From contig NZ_JAAXYH010000002.1 of assembly GCF_012911865.1 (NCBI RefSeq), positions 186,001 through 250,000 on the forward strand: DNA of 64,000 nt. The letters run 5' to 3'. The notes beneath the pieces were generated by a model, which saw nothing but the letters and a program-made list of their open reading frames with translations, searched no databases and was not told the origin of the DNA. Below are positions 9,929 through 18,442 of this stretch, piece after piece (the first letter of the stretch is position 1; every line of letters begins with the position of its first letter). The DNA comes from Shewanella salipaludis. Its GTDB lineage: Bacteria > Pseudomonadota > Gammaproteobacteria > Enterobacterales > Shewanellaceae. The position numbers and the translations under genes are program-made.

Positions 9929-10016
9929 TGGTGGTTCGCATCGGATTACACCCAATCGACCGACTGGTTAAAGCCAACTGCCCTCGCGCTTACAAGAAGC
10001 GACTGAGCCAACGACC
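9929..10016 (-). pseudogene. Degenerate tRNA-Lys-like sequence, copy 2
   Basis: It shares the layout of the copy at 9670. The D-arm carries an insertion that forms a CGCTT-ACAAG-AAGCG hairpin, the T-stem is ATTGG/CCGAT with a GTGTAAT loop, and the acceptor is mismatched. One base is missing from the anticodon loop (CTTTAA instead of CTTTTAA). It and its flanks repeat the block at 9670-9877 with a period of about 257 nt, so both copies came from a tandem duplication. Confidence 0.6.
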
Positions 10017-10058
10017 ATCTAGGTACTGCGATTTGTCTTTATCTAAGCTGAGATAAAG

Positions 10059-10134
10059 TGGTGGGTCGTGAAGGATTCGAACCTTCGACCAATTGGTTAA
10101 AAGCCAACTGCTCTACCGACTGAGCTAACGACCC
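10059..10134 (-). tRNA. tRNA-Lys (anticodon UUU)
   Basis: Identical to the tRNA-Lys at 9802-9877, including the encoded CCA, with near-identical flanking spacers. This supports recent tandem duplication. Confidence 0.97.
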
Positions 10135-10185
10135 ATCTGGTATATCTCACTGATTTCAACACCTGAGTGTTCACTTTCAGCAAAG

Positions 10186-10261
10186 TGGTGGGTCGTGAAG
10201 GATTCGAACCTTCGACCAATTGGTTAAAAGCCAACTGCTCTACCGACTGAGCTAACGACCC
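10186..10261 (-). tRNA. tRNA-Lys (anticodon UUU)
   Basis: Third identical copy, and the first in the direction of transcription. It is the gene nearest the promoter at 10306-10333. Confidence 0.97.
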
Positions 10262-10305
10262 ACTGATTTCGCACCCCGAACGGCCATGCCGCTCTGAGGG
10301 CGCCT

Positions 10306-10333
10306 ATAATACCTTTTTCATCTTCTCATGCAA
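10306..10333 (-). promoter_or_regulatory. Promoter of the tRNA-Lys cluster
   Basis: On the minus strand: -35 TTGCAT (10333-10328), 16-nt spacer, -10 TATTAT (10311-10306), then a GC-rich GGCGCCC discriminator. Such discriminators are typical of stable-RNA promoters under stringent control. It lies downstream of the cpoB terminator, so the tRNAs are a separate unit. Confidence 0.65.
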
Positions 10334-10365
10334 GCGCAAATTCCCGATTTTTTATCGTTTGCATG

Positions 10366-10390
10366 AAAAACAGACTAAGCGTCTGTTTTT
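10366..10390 (-). terminator. Intrinsic terminator of the tol-pal operon
   Basis: A perfect 10-bp stem (AAAAACAGAC / GTCTGTTTTT, 5-nt loop) lies 8 nt beyond the cpoB stop; its distal arm supplies the T tract. Confidence 0.8.
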
Positions 10391-10397
10391 TAGTTAA

Positions 10398-11129
10398 TTA
10401 GCCTTTAATTGCGGCTAATTGTTGTTGTGCAATGCGGGCTGCAGCGCTGTTTGCATATTCTTTGACGACTCTGCGGTAATAACTTTTAGCCGCCGCCATA
10501 TCACCGGTTTTTTCGGCGATCAGACCCAATTTAACCAGGCTATCTCCCCGCTTATTGGAGTCGCTAAAACGCTCGACCACAGTACTGAAAGCTTGCTTGG
10601 CTTCGGCGAACTCGCTCTTGTTGTAAAGCAACTGTCCTAACCAGTAATTGGCGTTGGCCGCATAGCCTGAATCCGGGTACTGCTTGATGAAGGCCCTGAA
10701 TGCCGGAATAGCTTCATCATACTGACGCTCTTTCAGCACCAGGTTGACCGCATGTTCATAACTGGCGGTTTCCCCCAGACTGGAACTCGCCGCCGCACCG
10801 TTACCTGTGTCTACAGTGACAGATGTGGCAGAAGACTTGGCAGAAAGATTGGCAATTTCATCATACAACTGGCGCTGACGTTGTTGCATTTGGTTGATTT
10901 GGTAGTTCTGCTGCTCTGACAGCCCACGCAACTCCAGCACTTCCTGTTGCAGGGTATCCAGACGACGCTGCATGTCCAGCTCTGCTTGCTGGCGGGCCTT
11001 AATGATGCGCTCCAGCTTAGCGACTCTGTCGTTACCCGCGCCTGTAGCAATATCCTCAACGGGTGCGGGCGCTGCCATGGCAGCGCCCGTTCCCAAGAAC
11101 ATTGCCGCGATTAAAACGGCATGTTTCAT
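10398..11129 (-). CDS. cpoB: Cell division coordinator CpoB (YbgF)
   Basis: This periplasmic protein links Tol energy to peptidoglycan synthesis during constriction. The 243 residues begin with a signal peptide cleaved near AMAA-PAPV (residue 20). A heptad-rich coiled coil (about 33-95) mediates trimerisation and TolA contact. Tetratricopeptide-like repeats follow (about 120-240, e.g. NYWLGQLLYNKSEFAEAKQAF). GGGGAGT precedes the ATG. It is the last gene of the ybgC-tolQRAB-pal-cpoB operon, 24 nt after pal, as in other gammaproteobacteria. Confidence 0.94.
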   Translation of the reverse strand: MKHAVLIAAMFLGTGAAMAAPAPVEDIATGAGNDRVAKLERIIKARQQAELDMQRRLDTLQQEVLELRGLSEQQNYQINQMQQRQRQLYDEIANLSAKSSATSVTVDTGNGAAASSSLGETASYEHAVNLVLKERQYDEAIPAFRAFIKQYPDSGYAANANYWLGQLLYNKSEFAEAKQAFSTVVERFSDSNKRGDSLVKLGLIAEKTGDMAAAKSYYRRVVKEYANSAAARIAQQQLAAIKG

Positions 11130-11153
11130 TGTATTACTCCCCGAAATTCAATC

Positions 11154-11693
11154 TTAGTAAACTAAAACTGCACGACGGTTTTTACCAAAACCTTCATCGG
11201 TACGGGACATGTCCAGTGGCTTCTCTTCACCATAGCTGACGATACTCATCTGGCTGGGTTGCACACCCATGCCTTGCAGGTACTTGGCGACAGACTTGGC
11301 ACGACGCTCGCCCAGGGCGATGTTGTACTCGGGCGTGCCACGCTCGTCTGCATGCCCTTCGATCAACACCCGCACGTTCGGATGCTCGACCAGATAAGTG
11401 CCATGGGCTTCCAGAATTTCAGCAAACTCGGTTTGCACTTCACTGCGGTCGAAGTCGAAGTAGATGATGTGCTCTCTTCTCAGTTCCTGTAACTTCAGAC
11501 GTTGTTGCTCCGCAGGTGACAACACAGGCGCCACACCGCCGGTTTCAACACCACCCGTGCCATATTCAGTGCCGGAGGTACCACTCATGGAGCCAGATGC
11601 ATCTGTTTCTGATTCAGAAGTTGAGCTACATGCACTGATAGCCATAATTGGAAGTGCTACCAACATAGCTTTTAACAACTTGTTCAGATCCAT
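11154..11693 (-). CDS. pal: Peptidoglycan-associated lipoprotein Pal
   Basis: Pal is an outer-membrane lipoprotein that binds peptidoglycan and is moved to the division site by TolQRAB. The signal peptide ends in lipobox AISAC (C22). A Ser/Thr/Gly-rich linker leads into the OmpA-type domain (about 72-179) with the diaminopimelate-binding region (EGHADERGTPEYN) and the helix LGERRAKSVAKYL. At 179 residues it is the standard length. It is in the tol-pal operon, 20 nt after tolB. Confidence 0.96.
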   Translation of the reverse strand: MDLNKLLKAMLVALPIMAISACSSTSESETDASGSMSGTSGTEYGTGGVETGGVAPVLSPAEQQRLKLQELRREHIIYFDFDRSEVQTEFAEILEAHGTYLVEHPNVRVLIEGHADERGTPEYNIALGERRAKSVAKYLQGMGVQPSQMSIVSYGEEKPLDMSRTDEGFGKNRRAVLVY

Positions 11694-11713
11694 TATGTAT
11701 TCCTTAATAAATG

Positions 11714-13042
11714 TTAGAGAAATGGGGACCAGGATGGTGATTTCACCTCGCCCTGACCTACTGGCAATCTTGCCTTGAAGCGACCATCCATTGAAACTGC
11801 GGCCAATACCTGCTTGCCTTGATGCGTCGTACCATAGATCACCATGGTACCGTTGGGGGCCACACTCGGCGACTCATCCAAACGGGTCGACGTCAGCACC
11901 TGCATGAAACGGCTTTCCAAATCCATACGGGCAATGTTGAACTTGCCATTGGTACGGTTCACCATGATGATGCTGCGGCCATCCGGGGTTATCGAACCAC
12001 CCAGATTCCACTCGCCTTCAAATGTCATACGTGACACTTTGCCTGAGTCCAAATGTACGCGATATAACTGAGGTTTACCACCCCGCTCAGACGTGAATAA
12101 CAAAGACTTACCATCGGGAAACCAGGCCGGCTCTGTATCTATGGCGTAGTGATTGGTCACCCGCTTGATGGCCTTAGTGGCTATGTCGATCACATAAATC
12201 TCCGGCTGACCGTCCTTGGACAGGGTCACTGCCAACTTTTTCCCATCGGGAGAAAATACCGGTGCGCCATTGATACCGGGAAAGCTGCTCACCTTGACTC
12301 TGGTCTGGGTGTAGAGATCCTGAATGAAAATCTCGGCTTTCCTGTTCTCGAAACTGACGTAGGCCAGGCTGCGACCGTCCGGTGACCAGGTCGGAGACAT
12401 CAGGGGCTCGGGTGAACGCAGCAGCATCTGCTCGTTGTAGCCATCGTAATCGGCGATCATCAACTTGTAGGGAGATTTGTCACCATGATTGACCACCACA
12501 TAGGCGATACGGGTCAGGAAGGCACCACGAATACCCGTCAGTTTCTCGTAAACGATATCGCTGATCCTATGCCCGTATTGGCGGAATTGCGCGGCGCTGA
12601 GCACAGTTTCCCGGCTGTCGAGCAGAAAATCCCTGGGGATTTTAGTGCCGGCCGCCAGTTGCTGTTGCATCTTAACCAAGTCGACCAGATCGAAGGTCAC
12701 CAGGTACTGATCCGGGCCATAGGGCTTAATCGCCCCCATCACAGCCGCCTCGGCGGTCACACCGGCCCACGCCTTGGGCGAGAAACTGCTGACGGCGCCA
12801 ATATCACGCTGTGGCAATGCCAGCTCGTCCACGGGCTTGAAGCTGCCGCTGCGTGCCAAATCCGACATCACCACATCGGAGATCTGTTGCGGCACAGGGC
12901 CGGTTCCCTGCCATACGAAGGGCACTACGGCGATGGGACGCGCCGCGTCCACCCCTTCGGTGATAACTATGTCCAACGCCGCTTGTGCCGACCAGGCACC
13001 CAGCACGAACAACAGTGCCAACCCTCTTGCCAAGATTTTCAT
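11714..13042 (-). CDS. tolB: Tol-Pal system protein TolB
   Basis: TolB is a periplasmic protein that shuttles between Pal and TolA. A signal peptide ends at WSAQA (about residue 21). The N-terminal alpha/beta domain ([17 protein letters not shown]) is followed by a six-bladed beta-propeller built from [16 protein letters not shown] blades, visible at roughly 40-45-residue spacing from about residue 205. The length of 442 residues fits the family. It follows tolA closely, with 9 nt between. Confidence 0.95.
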   Translation of the reverse strand: MKILARGLALLFVLGAWSAQAALDIVITEGVDAARPIAVVPFVWQGTGPVPQQISDVVMSDLARSGSFKPVDELALPQRDIGAVSSFSPKAWAGVTAEAAVMGAIKPYGPDQYLVTFDLVDLVKMQQQLAAGTKIPRDFLLDSRETVLSAAQFRQYGHRISDIVYEKLTGIRGAFLTRIAYVVVNHGDKSPYKLMIADYDGYNEQMLLRSPEPLMSPTWSPDGRSLAYVSFENRKAEIFIQDLYTQTRVKVSSFPGINGAPVFSPDGKKLAVTLSKDGQPEIYVIDIATKAIKRVTNHYAIDTEPAWFPDGKSLLFTSERGGKPQLYRVHLDSGKVSRMTFEGEWNLGGSITPDGRSIIMVNRTNGKFNIARMDLESRFMQVLTSTRLDESPSVAPNGTMVIYGTTHQGKQVLAAVSMDGRFKARLPVGQGEVKSPSWSPFL

Positions 13043-13051
13043 GGGACTCCT

Positions 13052-13987
13052 TTAATTGAATTCCGGTGATACGGTTAAATTGATTTCTTTGAGTTGACTA
13101 TACACATTCGCATCGCTCGATACAGGTAAACGTCCCGCCTTGTTGATCGCCGCTTTCGCGGCACGGCACACCACAGGATCGCCATCGAGTGTTTGACTGG
13201 CCGTCACGAAGCCATCATGGGCCAAGCGAATGAACACCCGGCAACTCTTGCCCCGCATCGACTCATCGATCAACAGGTTACGTTGAATCGTCGCCATGAT
13301 CATCGCTTTATACTTACTGACTTCACTCAGCACTTGCCTGTTGCGGGTCTGCGACAGTGCCGCCTGCTCGGCGGCTAAGGCTTCGGCCATCTCACGTTCC
13401 TGCTGCGCCCTGGCTTCGGCCTCGGCTTTACGCTTACGTTCTGCCTCTTCCTTCTGCTTACGCTCCGCGGCGGCCTTGGCCGCCGCAGCCTCTTCGGCCT
13501 TACGTTTCTCGGCCGCCTTCTTCGCCGCCGCTTCGGCCGCCTGGCGCTCCTGTTCTTTCTGCTTGCGTACCGCCTCGGCTTGTTGGGCCTTTTCCTTTTC
13601 CTGCTGCTCTTTCAGTTGCGCCGCCTTGGCCGCCGCATTGGCTTTCTGGGTCTCGACTTCCTTGAGCTTACGTTCGGTTTCCAGGCGCTTGATCTGTTCC
13701 TGCTCCCTCTCCCTGGCCTTTTTCGCCTGCTGAGCCTTGCGTTCCAGCTCGGCCTGACGTTCCTGCTCCTTCCGCTCGCTGGCGAGCTTCTGCTGCTTGA
13801 GCCTTTCGACCTGCTCGGCGACCTTCTGTTGATCTACTATCACGGCCTGAACCGCGGGGGCACTGGCCTGTGGCGTGGGCTCAGGTTTCTCGGAAAAATC
13901 GATACCCAAGGCCAAGATCACTATCACACCCAGATGCAGGCCGGCAGAAATCGTCAGTGGGATGGTAAAACTCGTGTTATCGGCCAC
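13052..13987 (-). CDS. tolA: Tol-Pal system protein TolA
   Basis: TolA is an inner-membrane protein that spans the periplasm and transmits proton-motive force from TolQR to TolB and Pal. A single N-terminal membrane segment (about residues 9-27) is followed by a long Lys/Glu/Ala/Gln-rich helix (about 50-210), visible as AAAKKAAEKRKAEE-type runs. A compact C-terminal domain contains the conserved CRVFIRLAHDGFV. At 311 residues it is shorter than the E. coli protein, because the helical domain is shorter. It starts immediately after the tolR stop. Confidence 0.93.
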   Translation of the reverse strand: MADNTSFTIPLTISAGLHLGVIVILALGIDFSEKPEPTPQASAPAVQAVIVDQQKVAEQVERLKQQKLASERKEQERQAELERKAQQAKKAREREQEQIKRLETERKLKEVETQKANAAAKAAQLKEQQEKEKAQQAEAVRKQKEQERQAAEAAAKKAAEKRKAEEAAAAKAAAERKQKEEAERKRKAEAEARAQQEREMAEALAAEQAALSQTRNRQVLSEVSKYKAMIMATIQRNLLIDESMRGKSCRVFIRLAHDGFVTASQTLDGDPVVCRAAKAAINKAGRLPVSSDANVYSQLKEINLTVSPEFN

Positions 13988-14428
13988 CTACTTCTTCTCC
14001 TTGGGGGAATCTGTCATCAGGCCGACCGAGGGCACGCCTGCGCCTTGCAATGTCACCATCAACTGGATCACTTTATCGTAGGCTATGCTTCTGTCGGCCT
14101 TGACCACCACGGGACGTTCGGGTTCGAGCTGGATGAGCGCCGCGACCCGCGTCGCTATCTCTTCCAGATCCAACACTTCGTTGTTGGCACCGCCACCCAT
14201 GTTGAGAAAATAATCCCCTTCGGCATCGATAGAGGCCACCACAGGCGGCTTGCTGTCTGCCGGCAATTTTTCGGCCCGGCCCTGCGGCAGGTCGACCTTG
14301 ACCCCCTGGGTCACTATCGGCGCCGTCACCATGAAGATAATCAACAGCACCAGCATCACATCGATATAAGGCACCACATTGATTTCCGCAACGGGACGGC
14401 GACGTTTACGCTGATATCCTTGCATCAC
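13988..14428 (-). CDS. tolR: Tol-Pal system protein TolR
   Basis: TolR is an ExbD-family subunit of the TolQR proton channel (146 residues). It has one membrane segment (about 21-41, [20 protein letters not shown]) whose aspartate (D28) is the conserved proton-carrying residue, and a periplasmic domain. Its start overlaps the tolQ stop by 4 nt, which implies translational coupling. Confidence 0.95.
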   Translation of the reverse strand: MMQGYQRKRRRPVAEINVVPYIDVMLVLLIIFMVTAPIVTQGVKVDLPQGRAEKLPADSKPPVVASIDAEGDYFLNMGGGANNEVLDLEEIATRVAALIQLEPERPVVVKADRSIAYDKVIQLMVTLQGAGVPSVGLMTDSPKEKK

Positions 14429-15114
14429 GCTTCATCCTTTTCAGAATATGCCTGGCGATGCAAGATGCTGGAAAACTCTTCCATGAAGTTGGCATAGGCC
14501 ATTTCCAACTTGTCGACCTGGGTCGAAAAACGGTTATAGCCGATCACCGCCGGAATAGCGGCAAACAGACCCATGGCGGTAGCGATCAGCGCTTCGGCGA
14601 TCCCGGGTGCCACCATGGCCAGAGTGGCATTTTCGACGGCTCCCAAGGCGATGAAGGAGTTCATGATCCCCCACACGGTACCGAACAGGCCTATATAGGG
14701 GCTGGTCGAGCCTATGGTCGCCAACAGCGGCAGATGGGTCTCCAGCTTTTCCATTTCCCGCGACAGGGTCACCCGCATGGCGCGTGAAGTGCCATCCATC
14801 ACGGCATCCGGTACCCGGCCATTGAGCTTGGTCAGGCGCGAGTATTCCTTGAAACCTGTGACGAACAGGGACTCGAGCCCGGTATTGCCTTCGGGACGGG
14901 CAGACAATTCCTTGTAGAGGCGGTTAAGGTCGACGCCGGACCAAAACTTGTCCTCGAAACGCTGCGACTTGCTTCTGGCCCCCGTCAGCAGCTTACGCCG
15001 CTGCAAAATAACGGCCCATGACATGATGGACAGGCTGAGCAAGGCCAGCATGACGAACTTCACCAACAGACTGGCTTGTAAAAATAATCCAATAAACGAA
15101 ATTTCAGCTTGCAC
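14425..15114 (-). CDS. tolQ: Tol-Pal system protein TolQ
   Basis: TolQ is an ExbB-family inner-membrane subunit (229 residues) with three membrane segments and the conserved [13 protein letters not shown]. The open frame extends to 15222, but the GTG at 15114 is preferred. It has AGGAG 7 nt upstream, gives the family-typical N-terminus ([16 protein letters not shown]) and overlaps the ybgC end by only 11 nt. TolQR forms the proton-driven motor that energises TolA during envelope constriction. Confidence 0.93.
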   Translation of the reverse strand: MQAEISFIGLFLQASLLVKFVMLALLSLSIMSWAVILQRRKLLTGARSKSQRFEDKFWSGVDLNRLYKELSARPEGNTGLESLFVTGFKEYSRLTKLNGRVPDAVMDGTSRAMRVTLSREMEKLETHLPLLATIGSTSPYIGLFGTVWGIMNSFIALGAVENATLAMVAPGIAEALIATAMGLFAAIPAVIGYNRFSTQVDKLEMAYANFMEEFSSILHRQAYSEKDEA

Positions 15115-15502
15115 CGTTAAACTCCTGCACAATATTGAGGGGAATGGCCCGGGGACGCATACGCGAGAGCGCGACACAGGCAACCAACACAGTGCCCTCG
15201 CAATAACAGATCCCTGAGTCATCGATCAGACGCTGCTGGAACACCAAAGACGCCTTTTTCAACTCTATGACCTTAGACTCGACGATAAGGTTCTGTTCAA
15301 ATTTCGCTGCCCGGCGAAAATCTATCTCGGAGCGGCTGACAACGAAGGCGATATCATCGGCCAACAACAGCGTCTGACTCACCCCCATGGCCTTGAGCCA
15401 TTCGGTTCTGGCACGCTCAAAAAACTTGAGGTAGTTGGCGTGATATACCACACCACCCGCGTCGGTATCTTCGTAATAAACAGTTATGGGCCAATGAAAC
15501 AT
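15104..15502 (-). CDS. ybgC: Acyl-CoA thioester hydrolase YbgC
   Basis: This hotdog-fold thioesterase (132 residues) is the first gene of the tol-pal operon, as in E. coli. The family motif [20 protein letters not shown] near the N-terminus contains the catalytic aspartate. The start is ATG at 15502, giving [16 protein letters not shown]; the open frame extends 33 codons further upstream, without family similarity. No good ribosome site is visible. The reported substrates are short-chain acyl-CoA or acyl-ACP thioesters, and its link to Tol function is unresolved. Confidence 0.9.
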   Translation of the reverse strand: MFHWPITVYYEDTDAGGVVYHANYLKFFERARTEWLKAMGVSQTLLLADDIAFVVSRSEIDFRRAAKFEQNLIVESKVIELKKASLVFQQRLIDDSGICYCEGTVLVACVALSRMRPRAIPLNIVQEFNGAS

Positions 15503-15542
15503 AATAAGAGGACAGCAGATTTGAATGATCGAATAGAGGCTT

Positions 15543-15571
15543 ACTATACCTAGACAAGCAGCACTTGTGAA
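15543..15571 (-). promoter_or_regulatory. Promoter of the ybgC-tol-pal operon
   Basis: On the minus strand: -35 TTCACA (15571-15566), 17-nt spacer, -10 TATAGT (15548-15543). Transcription would begin about 35 nt before the ybgC start. Confidence 0.55.
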
Positions 15572-15632
15572 TGATCCCACCCAGATATAGTCACAAACCA
15601 CCGCCTTTCAACTTTCACAGCCCCCTAAGCCC

Positions 15633-15658
15633 AAAAATAAAGGGGCCCTGGGCCCCTT
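15633..15658 (-). terminator. Intrinsic terminator of the prolyl oligopeptidase gene
   Basis: A GC-rich AAGGGGCC / GGCCCCTT stem is followed on the minus strand by TATTTTT. It separates this gene from the tol operon. Confidence 0.85.
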
Positions 15659-15687
15659 CATTAGCTTATAAAAGCCTAGCTGTATCG

Positions 15688-17856
15688 CTACTGAACCAGA
15701 CTTTCGGGCAATGCCAGTTGAAAGTTATGCCACAGGAAACTGTAGATATCGGCAAACTCATCTATCTTCATCGCCGTTGGCTTGCCCGCGCCATGACCTG
15801 CGTTGGATTCGATACGCATGATGACGGGTGCCTCGCCCCTTTGTTGTTGCTGCAGCAGCGCCGCAAACTTGAAGCTATGCAGAGGCACCACACGATCGTC
15901 ATGATCCGCCGTCATCACCATGGTCGCCGGATAGTGGCGCGGCTTGATGTTGTGATAAGGCGAATAGGCCAGCAAGGCCGGGAACTGTCCAGCATTATCG
16001 GCACTGCCGTATTCGCTGGTCCAGGCCCAGCCTATGGTGAACTTGTGGAATCTCAGCATATCCAGCACCCCGACGGCGGGCAGCACTGCGGCAAACAACT
16101 CGGGCCTTTGAGTCACAGCCGCCCCCATCAAGAGGCCGCCATTGCTGCGACCATAGGCCCCCAGTTTTGTGCTGTTGGTATATTTTTCGGCTATCAGGTA
16201 CTCGGCGGCGGCAAAATAGTCGTCGAACACGTTTTGCTTCTTATCGAACATCCCCGCCTGGTGCCAATCCTCACCGTATTCGGCGCCGCCCCTCAGGCTG
16301 GGCACGGCATAGATACCGCCCATGTCCAGCCAGGCTATGTTGGCCGGACTGAAGCGTGGGGTGATGGAGATCCCGAAGCCGCCATAGGCGTACAGCAAGG
16401 TGGGATTATTGCCATCGCGCACCATGCCCTTCTTGTATGACAGCATCATGGGCACCCGGGTGCCGTCCTTGCTGGTGTAGAACACCTGCTTAGACACATA
16501 GTCATCCGGGTTGAAGACGACCTTGGGCTTGGCATAGAGGCTGGACTCCCCCGTCTTGAAGTCGAACCTGTAGGTGGTTTCCGGTTGCACATAACTGTTG
16601 AAGACATAGTAGAAATAGTCTTTGTTGCGCTTGCCGTAGGGTCCGGCGATCTTACCCTTGCCCGGCAGCACCACATCCTGACGTTTCACACCGCCCATGC
16701 TGTAGATGCTCAGCTTGCCCAGCACATCATGCAGGTAGCTGACGACCAGATGATCGTTGATCAAGGCAACCGAGCTGATGGGATCTTCCGACTCTGGGAC
16801 CAGTGTCAGCCAATTGGCCTTAGCGGGCCTGCGGGTGTCGATGGCGATGATCTTGCCATTGGGTGCCGCCAGGTTGGTCTTGAAATAAAATACCGTCTTG
16901 TCGTTGCCCAGAAACTGATACTCGGCTTCAAGATCGCCGATCAGCTCCACCACGGGGGAATTGGCTTGGGTCAGGGAGCGGTAGAAGAAACGGTTGCTGC
17001 TGTCCGTGCCCTGGGAAACGGACAACAGCAGGTAGTCGCCCTGCTCGGAGACTTCTATGCCGAAGCCCCAGTCTTTATTCTGTGGACGCTCGTAAACGAG
17101 CCTGTCCTGCGCTTGTGGCGTGCCTAACTTGTGGTAATAGACCTTCTGGTTGAAGTTGACATCGGCCAGCAAGTCCCCCCCTGCCGGGGCATCGTATCTG
17201 GCATAGAAGACCCCCTGGTTATCATGATCCCAAACGGCGCTGGAAAATTTGATCCACTGCAACTCATCCCTGAGCGGCTTGCCTGTGCCGATATCAATGA
17301 AATGCCATTGCTGCCAATCCGAGCCCGAGGCCGATACCCCATAGGCCAATATCTTGCCATCGTTGCTGACGGAAACGCCCGACAGCGCCACTGTGCCGTC
17401 GGCGGACAAGGCATTAGGATCCAGCAACTGATGTTCCACGCCATCCACGCCTTTGACATACAAGACAGATTGCGCCTGCAGGCCGTCATTACGGTAATAG
17501 AAGCTGCGTTTGCCCTGTTCGAACGGCGCCGAGACTTTTTCATAGTTCCATAACTGGGTGATACGTTCGACCACAGCTTGTTTGCCGGGGATCTTGGTCA
17601 GATAGGCCCGGCCCAAGGCTTGCTGGGCTTTAACCCAGGCATCCGTCTCCTGGGTATTTTCTTCCAGGTGACGATAGGGATCCGCGACAGCCACCCCATG
17701 AAGCGTCTCCATCAATTCAGAATGCCGCGCTTGTGGGTACTGTGACTGTTTTACCGCATCTTGTGTCTCTTGGGGCCCCGCCTGACATCCCGCCAGAACG
17801 AGCCCTAAGCCCAGGGTCAACAAGCCTCGCTTGGCCATAGTGCCTGTCATTATCAT
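15688..17856 (-). CDS. Prolyl oligopeptidase family serine peptidase, predicted lipoprotein
   Basis: This is an S9A prolyl endopeptidase (722 residues) that would cut short peptides after proline. A signal peptide ends in a lipobox (VLAGC), so it is probably membrane-anchored. An N-terminal segment (DPYRHLEENTQETDAWV) and beta-propeller are followed by the alpha/beta-hydrolase domain. Its nucleophile is S571 in YGRSNGGLLMGA, the acid lies in TADHDDRVVP, and the histidine is H688 in NAGHGAGKP. All triad residues are present, so it should be active. The start has AAGGA upstream. It is a single gene with its own terminator. Confidence 0.93.
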   Translation of the reverse strand: MIMTGTMAKRGLLTLGLGLVLAGCQAGPQETQDAVKQSQYPQARHSELMETLHGVAVADPYRHLEENTQETDAWVKAQQALGRAYLTKIPGKQAVVERITQLWNYEKVSAPFEQGKRSFYYRNDGLQAQSVLYVKGVDGVEHQLLDPNALSADGTVALSGVSVSNDGKILAYGVSASGSDWQQWHFIDIGTGKPLRDELQWIKFSSAVWDHDNQGVFYARYDAPAGGDLLADVNFNQKVYYHKLGTPQAQDRLVYERPQNKDWGFGIEVSEQGDYLLLSVSQGTDSSNRFFYRSLTQANSPVVELIGDLEAEYQFLGNDKTVFYFKTNLAAPNGKIIAIDTRRPAKANWLTLVPESEDPISSVALINDHLVVSYLHDVLGKLSIYSMGGVKRQDVVLPGKGKIAGPYGKRNKDYFYYVFNSYVQPETTYRFDFKTGESSLYAKPKVVFNPDDYVSKQVFYTSKDGTRVPMMLSYKKGMVRDGNNPTLLYAYGGFGISITPRFSPANIAWLDMGGIYAVPSLRGGAEYGEDWHQAGMFDKKQNVFDDYFAAAEYLIAEKYTNSTKLGAYGRSNGGLLMGAAVTQRPELFAAVLPAVGVLDMLRFHKFTIGWAWTSEYGSADNAGQFPALLAYSPYHNIKPRHYPATMVMTADHDDRVVPLHSFKFAALLQQQQRGEAPVIMRIESNAGHGAGKPTAMKIDEFADIYSFLWHNFQLALPESLVQ

Positions 17857-18132
17857 ATTGCCTTGTCCTTTTCGTTATTTTGGCCGATACCGCTTTGTCG
17901 GTGAATACTATACAAGTAAACAAAATCAAGGCAATAACACAAAAAACATTTGTTTAGGCCTTAATCTACGCAATTTTGCAATAAAGGACTAACAACCATG
18001 AATTTTATAAAGTGTATTTTTATGCTTAAAATATGCTTAACTAGACAATAGCCAGCCAAACCAGGCGTCACAGCCGACATGGTTAAACGTAAAGGATTAG
18101 TTTTACTAATTCGAAAGGGTAATTTTTCTAGT

Positions 18133-18161
18133 TTGTCTCTGTCGTTGCCAGACACTAGAAT
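18133..18161 (+). promoter_or_regulatory. Promoter of a candidate small RNA
   Basis: TTGTCT (18133-18138), 17-nt spacer, TAGAAT (18156-18161). No credible protein gene follows before the strong terminator at 18308, which points to a non-coding transcript. Confidence 0.5.
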
Positions 18162-18167
18162 GAGCTT

Positions 18168-18336
18168 GTTTTCAGAAACCTCTGCTTGCAGACGGTGAAA
18201 ACAAAGAACTTTAACCTTGGTGTGATCCCATCACCTCAAGGTGTTCCCTGGTTCTTGTGCTTGACTTCCTTCCTTCAATTTGTTGATTGCAATGCAATAT
18301 TTTTGCGGCCCGCTTATCTAAGCGGGCTTTTTTTTT
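18168..18336 (+). ncRNA. Candidate trans-acting small RNA (about 170 nt)
   Basis: A promoter-like site, a structured leaderless stretch and a strong terminator define a unit lying between genes on the opposite strand. Predicted elements are: a closing stem TTGTTTTC/GAAAACAA (18167-18174 with its partner near 18198) enclosing TCTGC-TT-GCAGA; a second stem pairing CCTTGGTGTGAT with ATCACCTCAAGG; a single-stranded pyrimidine-rich tract (TTGACTTCCTTCCTTC) as a possible seed; ATTGC-AAT-GCAAT; and the terminator with nine T residues. I do not recognise the family. An open frame across it on the plus strand (18186-18521) runs through the terminator and shows no family features. Confidence 0.5.
18308..18336 (+). 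terminator. Intrinsic terminator of the candidate small RNA
   Basis: GCCCGCTT-ATCT-AAGCGGGC followed by nine T residues, facing right with no protein gene in front of it. Confidence 0.88.
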
Positions 18337-18365
18337 GCCAGCCAATTACCCTATGCCAGCCAAAT

Positions 18366-18396
18366 AAAAACCCGGCACCATCATTGAATGCCGGGT
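18366..18396 (-). terminator. Intrinsic terminator of motY
   Basis: On the minus strand ACCCGGCA and TGCCGGGT pair across an 11-nt loop, followed by TTTTATTT. Confidence 0.8.
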
Positions 18397-18442
18397 CGAG
18401 TGTCTACCACTGTGTGTCGTTGCGGGGCGCCCCGAGTCAGCC

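Noticed and set aside
9670..10261. Regular repeats suggesting a CRISPR array
   Set aside because: The units are tRNA-Lys genes and tRNA-like copies with conserved linkers; there are no unique spacers and no cas genes.
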